Shown here: positions 5,427-10,005 of the stretch, in pieces
Layout: the number at the start of each line of letters is the position of its first letter
Position numbering within the stretch: the stretch's first letter is position 1
Assembly: GCA_035623615.1 (NCBI GenBank)
Contig: DASPTB010000180.1
Coordinates: forward strand, 1 to 10,005
Length of the DNA stretch: 10,005 bases
Reading direction: 5' to 3'
Source of the DNA: DASPTB01 sp035623615
Lineage (GTDB): Bacteria > Actinomycetota > UBA4738
Notes under the pieces: generated by a model
Databases searched by the model: none
Seen by the model: only the letters and a program-made list of their open reading frames with translations
What the model was told of the DNA's origin: nothing
Program-made: the position numbers and the translations under genes

Positions 5427-7801
5427 AGGTCCCTCTTTCCTGGTTGCGGGAGTTCTGCCCGACCGACCTCGACGCCGAGGACCTCGCCGAGCGGCTCAAC
5501 GTGGCGGGGGTGCACGTCGAGAAGATCCTTCGCCCGTGGGCGGGACTCTCGGGCGTGATCGTCGCGCGGGTGAAGGGGAAGCGCCCGCATCCGAAGTCGG
5601 AGAAACTCACGCTCGCGACGCTCGAGACCGGGAACGGCGAGGCATACATCGCCGCCGGCGTCGCCAACTGGGAGCCCGGCGACCTCGTTCCCTACGCGCC
5701 CCCCGGCTCGCGCGTGCCGGTGCTCGACGTTCCTCTCGGCGTGAAGCGAATGGGGGGCGAGGAGTCGCAGGGGATGATCTGCTCGCCGCACGAGCTCGGG
5801 ATCTCGGCCGATCACGGGGGCATCCTCATCCTCCCGACGGATCTCGCGCCCGGCGCCGACGTCGCGGTCGCGCTCGGGCTCGATGACGTGGTGCTCGACG
5901 TCGAGGTCGAGCCGAACCGGCCGGACCTCATGTCGGTGCTGGGAGTCGCTCGAGAGGCTTCCGCCGCAACGGGGACCAAGCTGGTGGCGCTCGATCCGGT
6001 GCTGGACGAGATCGCCGAGACGGCGCCGAGCGCAGCCACGGTGGAGGTCGTGGACCTGCAGCGGTGTCCGCGCTACCTGGCGCGCGTGGTTCGCGGCGCC
6101 GGCGACGCGTCCTCGCCGCTGCGCGTGCAGGCACGGCTGACGGCGGCCGGCATGCGCCCGGTCTCTGCCGTCGTCGACGCGACCAACTACGTCATGCTCG
6201 AGCTCGGTCAGCCGATGCACCCGTTCGACCTCGATCAGCTCGACGGCAACGCAATCGTCGTGCGCCGGGCGTCGCAGGGCGAGCGGCTCGAGACGCTGGA
6301 CGGCGTCGAGCGGGTCCTCGACGCCGAGGACCTCGTCATCGCCGACCGCTCGGTCGCCGTCGGGATCGCGGGCGTGATGGGCTCGGCGCGGGCGGAGGTC
6401 TCGCCCGCGACCACCGACGTCCTTCTCGAAAGCGCGTACTTCGAACGCAAGGGAATCCTGTTCACCGCGAGGCGTCTTCACCTGTCGACCGAGGCGTCGA
6501 TGCGGTTCGAGCGGGGCGCGGACCCGGAGGGCGTCGGGCTGGCTGCCGACCGCGCGATCTCGCTCATGACCGAGTGGGCGGGCGGCGCGCCGCTGCTCGG
6601 CAGCCTCGAGGTGGGCGAGGCGCCGCCGCGCGCGCGCGTCTCGGCACGGCCGTCCCGCGTGTCGAAGTACCTGGGCCTCACGATCGGCGCGGGGGACATC
6701 CGCCAGGCGTTCGATCGCCTCGGGATCTCGACCGAGGAAGTCCACGACGACGAAGTCGTCGTGGAGGCTCCCGGTTACCGGCCGGACCTGCGGATCGAGG
6801 AGGACGTCGTCGAAGAGGTGGCGAGGCTCCTCGGCTACGACAGCCTGCCGTCGACGATCCCCCGGATCCCGCAGGCGGGCGGGGTCGCGCCAACGTACGC
6901 GTTCCGCCGCCGGGTCCGCGACGCGCTCGTGAGGGCGGGGCTGCGCGAGACGTTGTCGCTCCCGTTCGTGTCGACGGATGAGGTCCACCTCGCGGGAGAC
7001 GACCCGCAGCACGCGGTTCGGCTGCTGAACCCCGTGGAGGGAGACAGGCCGTACCTGCGGACGAGCCTGCTGCCGGGCCTTCTCCGCGCGTTGCAGGTGA
7101 ACCAGACCCACCGCGTGGAGAGCGCGGCGCTCTACGAGGTCGGGCACGTGTTCGCGCTCGGCGCCGACGGCGTGCGCGAGACCGAGCGAGCGGCGGCAGC
7201 CATGATGGGTCCGGTGAGTTCGGGGCACCCTGGCGATCGCCACCCGGCCGATTTCTTCGACGGATCCGGTGCGCTCGGGGCGACGCTGGAGGTGCTCGGC
7301 GTCCGCGTGTGGCGTCTCGGCGAGCCCGGCGGCTGGCCCTTCCACCCAGGCCGGTCGGCCGTGATCCGCATCGGCGACGACGAGGCCGGGGTGATCGGGG
7401 AGCTCCACCCGAGGGCGGCCGAGCACCTCGAGCTGCCCGGCCGGGTCACCGCGTTCGAGCTCGACGCGGAGACGGTGTCCCGTCACGTCTCGCAGGACAT
7501 TTCGGTCGAGGACGTTCCTCGATTCCCGCCCGCGGTGCGCGACCTGGCGTTCGTCGTGGACGAGACCGTGCCGGCCGCCGAGGTGGCGGCCGCGATCCGT
7601 GGTGCGGGCACGCTCGTGTACGCGGCCGAGCTGTTCGACGTCTTCAGCGGCTCGCCGCTCCCGACGGGCAAGAAGAACCTCGCCTACACCGTGGAGTTCC
7701 GGACCGACCGCACCCTCACCAACGAGGAGGTCGACGAGGCGGTGGCGGCGATCGCCGCGTCGGTGCGCGAGCGAGTCGCGGGCGAGTTCAGGGCCGGCTA
7801 G
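5423..7801 (+). CDS. pheT: Phenylalanyl-tRNA synthetase beta subunit PheT
   Basis: This 792-residue subunit pairs with PheS; it binds tRNA-Phe, and its B3/4 domain edits mischarged Tyr-tRNA-Phe. All domains of a full-length bacterial PheT are visible: the N-terminal MKVPLSWLREF; an EMAP-like tRNA-binding OB fold (about 40-150, with HPKSEKLTLATLETG and SQGMICSPHELG); the EVEPNRPDLMSVLGVARE hinge (161-178); the B3/4 editing domain (about 212-375, with DATNYVMLELGQPMHPFD); the B5 domain (about 405-475, with RPDLRIEEDVVEEVARLLGY); a catalytic-like core (about 490-690, with LLNPVEGDRPYLRTSLLPGLL); and the C-terminal ferredoxin-fold anticodon-binding domain (699-790, from PRFPPAVRDLAFVVD to the end). 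The ATG lies in an ATGA overlap with pheS, preceded by GAGG at 7 nt. The reading frame continues open upstream, but nothing there resembles PheT. argF starts 23 bp downstream. Confidence 0.97.
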   Translation: MKVPLSWLREFCPTDLDAEDLAERLNVAGVHVEKILRPWAGLSGVIVARVKGKRPHPKSEKLTLATLETGNGEAYIAAGVANWEPGDLVPYAPPGSRVPVLDVPLGVKRMGGEESQGMICSPHELGISADHGGILILPTDLAPGADVAVALGLDDVVLDVEVEPNRPDLMSVLGVAREASAATGTKLVALDPVLDEIAETAPSAATVEVVDLQRCPRYLARVVRGAGDASSPLRVQARLTAAGMRPVSAVVDATNYVMLELGQPMHPFDLDQLDGNAIVVRRASQGERLETLDGVERVLDAEDLVIADRSVAVGIAGVMGSARAEVSPATTDVLLESAYFERKGILFTARRLHLSTEASMRFERGADPEGVGLAADRAISLMTEWAGGAPLLGSLEVGEAPPRARVSARPSRVSKYLGLTIGAGDIRQAFDRLGISTEEVHDDEVVVEAPGYRPDLRIEEDVVEEVARLLGYDSLPSTIPRIPQAGGVAPTYAFRRRVRDALVRAGLRETLSLPFVSTDEVHLAGDDPQHAVRLLNPVEGDRPYLRTSLLPGLLRALQVNQTHRVESAALYEVGHVFALGADGVRETERAAAAMMGPVSSGHPGDRHPADFFDGSGALGATLEVLGVRVWRLGEPGGWPFHPGRSAVIRIGDDEAGVIGELHPRAAEHLELPGRVTAFELDAETVSRHVSQDISVEDVPRFPPAVRDLAFVVDETVPAAEVAAAIRGAGTLVYAAELFDVFSGSPLPTGKKNLAYTVEFRTDRTLTNEEVDEAVAAIAASVRERVAGEFRAG

Positions 7802-7811
7802 CCCCTCGGGG

Positions 7812-7817
7812 TACGAT
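7812..7817 (+). promoter_or_regulatory. Putative -10 box of argF (TACGAT)
   Basis: TACGAT ends 7 nt before the ATG at 7825, so an RNA started at the normal distance would begin at that ATG. TTCAGG at 7787-7792 is a poor -35 candidate with a 19-bp spacer. If the box is real, argF has its own start in addition to any read-through from pheT. Confidence 0.45.
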
Positions 7818-7824
7818 GGCGCGC

Positions 7825-8745
7825 ATGGGACGGAACTTCCTGTCCATCGACGAACTCTCGGCGGCGGAGCTCGAGCACCTGCTGAACCTGGCGGCGGAGG
7901 TCAAGGCCGTGCCCGGCTCCTATGTCGACCGCCTCCGCAACTTTTCCGTGGCGATGATCTTCGAGAAGCCGTCGACGCGGACACGGGTGTCGTTCGAGGT
8001 GGCCGCCGCCGCGATGGGCGCCCACCCCCTGATCCTGTCGCCCACCGAGCTGCAGCTCGGCCGCGGCGAGACGATCGAGGACACGGGCCGGGTCATGTCC
8101 CGCTACGTCGATTGCATCGTGCTCCGGACGTTCGGCCAGGAACGCCTGGAGGACCTGGCCAAGGCGTCGTCCAAGCCGGTGATCAACGCTCTGTCGGACT
8201 TCGAGCACCCGTGCCAGTGCCTCGCCGACCTGCTGACGATCCGAGAGTGGAAGGGGCGGCTTCGCGGTCTCACCCTCACCTACATCGGGGACGGGAACAA
8301 TGTCGCGCACGCCCTCCTGCTTGGGGGCGCGAAGTCCGGGATGACCGTCCGCGTGGCCACCCCCGTCGGGTTCGAGCCCATCCCGCAAGTCGTCCAGCGG
8401 GCCAAGGAGCTGGCCGCCGAGTCGGGCTGCTCGATCGAGGTCACGAACGCGCCCGCGGCCGCCGTCGACGGCGCCGACGTCATCTACACGGACGTCTGGG
8501 CGTCGATGGGCCAGGAGGCCGAAGCGGGGGAGCGGACGCTCGTGTTCCGCCAGTACCAGGTCAACCAGGCGCTCCTCGACAAGGCCGCCCCCGACGCCAT
8601 CGTCATGCACTGCCTTCCCGCCCACCGCGGGCAGGAGATCACCGACGAGGTGATCGACGGGCCCCGTTCGGCAGTTTGGGACCAGGCGGAGAACCGCCTC
8701 CACACCCAGAAGGCGCTGCTCCTCTGGCTGCTGGACCGCGAGTAA
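7825..8745 (+). CDS. argF: Ornithine carbamoyltransferase
   Basis: This 306-residue enzyme joins carbamoyl phosphate and ornithine to make citrulline in arginine biosynthesis; it works as a cytoplasmic trimer. The carbamoyl-phosphate loop FEKPSTRTRVSFE is at 46-58 (S50-R54), and HPCQ at 128-131 and DVWASMG at 223-229 are present. The last, with its SMG loop, is the ornithine-binding signature that separates this enzyme from aspartate and acetylornithine carbamoyltransferases. HCLPAHRGQE at 262-271 contains the catalytic C263. The ATG at 7825 gives the usual MxRxFL start. An in-frame ATG at 7816 would add only MAR and lies within the -10-like box. The gene stands 23 bp after pheT without the other arg genes, and no ArgR operator is visible. 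An anabolic role is the default; a catabolic arginine-deiminase role cannot be excluded from this gene alone. Confidence 0.96.
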   Translation: MGRNFLSIDELSAAELEHLLNLAAEVKAVPGSYVDRLRNFSVAMIFEKPSTRTRVSFEVAAAAMGAHPLILSPTELQLGRGETIEDTGRVMSRYVDCIVLRTFGQERLEDLAKASSKPVINALSDFEHPCQCLADLLTIREWKGRLRGLTLTYIGDGNNVAHALLLGGAKSGMTVRVATPVGFEPIPQVVQRAKELAAESGCSIEVTNAPAAAVDGADVIYTDVWASMGQEAEAGERTLVFRQYQVNQALLDKAAPDAIVMHCLPAHRGQEITDEVIDGPRSAVWDQAENRLHTQKALLLWLLDRE

Positions 8746-8785
8746 CCGGCTCTCTTCGGATTGGCGCCGTGCGGCGCGTCGGGGC

Positions 8786-8791
8786 TAGCAT
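8786..8791 (+). promoter_or_regulatory. Putative -10 box of the small membrane protein gene (TAGCAT)
   Basis: TAGCAT ends 6 nt before the GTG at 8798. A weak -35 candidate, TTGGCG (8761-8766), lies 19 bp upstream. The arrangement matches the other leading genes and predicts a leaderless message. Confidence 0.4.
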
Positions 8792-8797
8792 TCGCCC

Positions 8798-8914
8798 GTG
8801 GAGGTCCGAGGGGGAGGCTCGGCCCAGATCGTCGCGGGGGTGGTCGCGGCGATCGTCATCTCCGCGGCCCTGATCTGGGGGGCCTACGCCCTGCTTTCCT
8901 GGCTGCTCAGCTGA
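8798..8914 (+). CDS. Small single-span membrane protein, 38 residues, unknown function
   Basis: GTG at 8798 opens a 38-codon frame ending in TGA at 8912-8914. The short polar N-terminus (MEVRGGGSAQ, one Arg) is followed by one hydrophobic stretch from about I11 to L33 with no charged residue, and then SWLLS. It has the form of a one-helix membrane protein, probably with the N-terminus inside. There is no lipobox or cleavage site. Support for a real gene comes from the -10-like TAGCAT 6 nt upstream, the position between argF and a convergent gene, and a composition quite unlike a random GC-rich frame. The last 31 bp overlap the - strand gene tail to tail. I do not recognise a family. A chance frame is possible. 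Confidence 0.5.
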   Translation: MEVRGGGSAQIVAGVVAAIVISAALIWGAYALLSWLLS

Positions 8915-9357
8915 GCGACCCCCGGCGGAAGCTCGGCCCCGACGGGGCCGGGAGTGGGAGCCGGGACGGGTGCCGGCAGGGGCGCCGCGACCGCTTCGGC
9001 CGCCTCCTCCCGCAGGTCGTGGTCCTCGGACAGCACGGTGATGCTCGCAACGATGGGGGCCGGGATGTGGGTGACGGCCCGGAAACCGTCCCCGTCCGGC
9101 AGGATCTCCTGGGCCACGGACACGACCACCCCGTCGTCCCTGACCAGGAACCCCACGGTCATGACCGGGTAGTCCTCGCGCCAGTCGTCGGCGCCGAGCT
9201 GCTCGGGGTCGAACCAGGCATCGCGCCAGCGGACGAGGACCAGCGGCGGAGGGGTCTCCGAGGCGGGCGAGAGGAGGTCGTCCTGGGGGTCGTGGTCCTG
9301 GATCTCGTCTTGCTCGAGCTCCGGACCGGTTGGTTCGGCGGACCGCAGAACTCGCAC
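8884..9357 (-). CDS. Uncharacterised 157-residue protein with acidic N-terminus and Pro/Ala-rich tail
   Basis: On the - strand, GTG at 9357-9355 opens a 157-residue frame ending in TAG at 8884. Residues 9-30 are acidic and polar (PELEQDEIQDHDPQDD), probably disordered. Residues 39-110 form a compact beta-rich core with VRWRDAWFD, DWREDYPVMTVGFLVRDDGVVVSVAQEI and a VTHIP-x-x-IV-x-SITVL ending. This resembles small bacterial proteins of unknown function with a 'WxDA ... VGxLV ... IP ... I' pattern, which I recall but cannot name. Residues 117-157 are rich in Pro and Ala. There is no signal peptide or membrane segment. The start is supported by GAGGG 3 nt upstream, which is a tight spacing, and by a promoter-like pair further up; the frame stays open upstream without a family-like sequence. 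The gene converges on the small membrane protein gene and is divergent from polX. Confidence 0.7.
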   Translation of the reverse strand: MRVLRSAEPTGPELEQDEIQDHDPQDDLLSPASETPPPLVLVRWRDAWFDPEQLGADDWREDYPVMTVGFLVRDDGVVVSVAQEILPDGDGFRAVTHIPAPIVASITVLSEDHDLREEAAEAVAAPLPAPVPAPTPGPVGAELPPGVAQLSSQESRA

Positions 9358-9382
9358 GTGCCCTCGATTCCTCTCGTGATCG

Positions 9383-9413
9383 AAAGTATCGGTCCCCGGG
9401 TGTTCCCTGCCCA
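9383..9413 (-). promoter_or_regulatory. Putative promoter of the 157-residue protein gene
   Basis: Read on the - strand, TGGGCA (9413-9408; 4 of 6 matches to TTGACA) is followed after 17 bp by GATACT (9390-9385), which overlaps TACTTT (9388-9383). Transcription would start near 9376, leaving a leader of about 20 nt before GTG 9357. This gene, unlike the + strand leading genes, would have a short leader with purine-rich GAGAGG and GAGGG. Confidence 0.35.
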
Positions 9414-9430
9414 GGGGGCAGCCGGATGAT

Positions 9431-9457
9431 TGTGCCCTCGGAGGGAGGCTAGGCACA
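9431..9457. promoter_or_regulatory. Inverted repeat TGTGCC-N15-GGCACA upstream of polX (possible operator)
   Basis: TGTGCC at 9431-9436 is perfectly mirrored by GGCACA at 9452-9457. The half-site centres are 21 bp apart, two turns of DNA. The site is in the divergent spacer and reaches into the expected -35 region of polX. A regulator is not identified, and short repeats like this can arise by chance. Confidence 0.25.
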
Positions 9458-9466
9458 TCGGCCGAT
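9457..9466. promoter_or_regulatory. 10-bp palindrome ATCGGCCGAT before the polX -10 box
   Basis: This perfect palindrome ends 5 bp before the TAAAAT box, within the core promoter spacer, and shares one base with the inverted repeat to its left. A protein bound here would block RNA polymerase. No known operator is recognised. Confidence 0.2.
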
Positions 9467-9471
9467 CTCTC

Positions 9472-9477
9472 TAAAAT
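9472..9477 (+). promoter_or_regulatory. Putative -10 box of polX (TAAAAT)
   Basis: TAAAAT, one base from TATAAT and conspicuous in DNA this rich in GC, ends 6 nt before the ATG at 9484. There is no Shine-Dalgarno site between them. No good -35 element is visible. Confidence 0.55.
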
Positions 9478-9483
9478 CGCGCC

Positions 9484-10005
9484 ATGCCCCGGGAAAACGA
9501 GCGGGTCGAGGCCCTCCTGATCGAGTACGCGGACCTGCTGGCCATCTCGGGTGGGGACCCCTTCAAGCCCCGGGCCTACGAGAAGGCCGCCCGCTCCATC
9601 GGGGGCTACCACGCCGACGTGGCCGGGATGGATCTCAAAGCGCTGCAAGCAATCCCGAGCGTGGGGAAGTCGATCGCCGAGAAGGTCCTGGAGTTCCTGG
9701 AGACCGGCAAGGTCAAGGCCGTGGAGGACCTCCGGGCCGAGATCCCACCCGGGGTCCGCGAGCTCATGGACATCCCCGGGCTGGGTCCGAAGAAGGCTCT
9801 CGTCCTGTACCAGGAGCTCGGGATCGCCTCGGTCCCGGAGCTCGGCGAGGCGATCCGGGACGGGCGCTTGAAGGGGATGAAGGGCTTCGGCGCGAAGACG
9901 GAGGAGAACATCCTTCACGGCATCGAGCTCATGCAGGCGTCCGGCGAACGGGTCCTCATCTCGACCGCGACGGAGCTCGCCGAAGAGCTCGTTGCCGCGT
10001 TGAAG
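9484..10005 (+). CDS. polX: PolX-family DNA polymerase (DNA polymerase beta-like), N-terminal part, cut by window end
   Basis: The frame opens at ATG 9484 and runs without a stop to the window edge, giving 174 residues. The start matches the helical 8-kDa-like domain of bacterial PolX: a leucine-rich helix (ALLIEYADLLAISGGDPF) and FKPRAYEKAARSI at 27-39, typical of DNA-end binding. Helix-hairpin-helix segments follow at IPSVGKSIAEKV (57-68), IPGLGPKKALVLY (97-109) and MKGFGAKTEENIL (132-144). Bacterial PolX enzymes usually have a polymerase beta core and a C-terminal PHP phosphoesterase domain and act in base excision and gap repair; those parts and the catalytic aspartates lie beyond the window, so their presence is inference. 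The first codon is supported by the TAAAAT box 6 nt upstream and by the family N-terminus. Confidence 0.9.
   Translation, partial: MPRENERVEALLIEYADLLAISGGDPFKPRAYEKAARSIGGYHADVAGMDLKALQAIPSVGKSIAEKVLEFLETGKVKAVEDLRAEIPPGVRELMDIPGLGPKKALVLYQELGIASVPELGEAIRDGRLKGMKGFGAKTEENILHGIELMQASGERVLISTATELAEELVAALK

Noticed and set aside
6741..6765. 11-bp perfect inverted repeat with a 3-nt loop inside pheT
   Set aside because: It encodes a variable His-Asp-Asp-Glu-Val-Val-Val-Glu stretch in the B5 domain. Asp codon GAC and Val codon GTC are reverse complements, so the symmetry follows from the amino-acid run.
5327..7486. Long open frame on the - strand (719 codons) opposite pheT
   Set aside because: It is antisense to an unmistakable full-length PheT. 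The composition (His, Arg, Asp, Val) is that of a reverse-frame shadow.
8764..8777. GCGCC-GTGC-GGCGC hairpin after argF as an intrinsic terminator
   Set aside because: The stem is only 5 bp and no T-run follows. It lies within the probable promoter of the small gene.
9159..9458. Alternative - strand frame containing CEFC, which could suggest a zinc-binding N-terminus
   Set aside because: Only one Cys pair is present, and the rest is Ser/Arg/Pro-rich as expected of a shifted frame. The overlapping frame with a structured core (8884-9357) is more convincing.
1..10005. Defence island, mobile element, CRISPR, tRNA or rRNA
   Set aside because: No direct-repeat array, transposase, integrase, toxin-antitoxin pair or RNA gene signature was found on either strand. 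Composition is uniform, with no sign of transfer.

Overview
The window is very GC-rich (roughly 70% by eye) and reads as ordinary chromosomal DNA of a high-GC bacterium. The most likely source is a deep-branching or uncultured Actinomycetota. The murT-gatD pair, the codon use and the repeated pattern of TANNNT boxes placed just before start codons all fit that. Chloroflexota cannot be excluded. There is no rRNA, tRNA, CRISPR array, insertion sequence, phage gene or recognisable defence locus.

Layout, left to right on the + strand: the 3' part of a large repeat protein (1-2097), with propeller-like 'NNVWAVG' repeats followed by calcium-binding FG-GAP/VCBS repeats; murT and gatD (2138-4257), which overlap by 4 bp and encode the lipid II isoglutaminyl synthase that amidates peptidoglycan precursors; pheS and pheT (4326-7801), also overlapping by 4 bp, encoding the two subunits of phenylalanyl-tRNA synthetase; argF (7825-8745), ornithine carbamoyltransferase; and a 38-residue single-span membrane protein (8798-8914). 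A - strand gene for a 157-residue protein of unknown function (8884-9357) converges on that small gene and overlaps it by 31 bp. After a short divergent promoter region comes the 5' end of a PolX-family DNA polymerase (9484 to the window edge).

The genes are housekeeping genes from separate pathways: wall precursor amidation, tRNA charging, arginine synthesis and DNA repair. They share orientation rather than function. The clearest regulatory pattern is a division between first and second genes. Every plus-strand gene that opens a transcription unit and whose start lies in the window (murT, pheS, argF, the small gene, polX) has a TANNNT -10-like hexamer ending 6-9 nt before its start codon and no properly spaced Shine-Dalgarno site. 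The two second genes (gatD, pheT) instead have GGAGG/GAGG sites exactly 7 nt before ATG. This predicts leaderless transcripts for the leading genes and coupled, ribosome-binding-site-driven translation for the trailing ones.

I did not find an evident new multi-gene system. The items most worth following up are the leaderless architecture, the GC hairpins at the 5' ends of murT and pheS, the unlisted 38-residue membrane protein, the fused repeat protein and the uncharacterised - strand gene.
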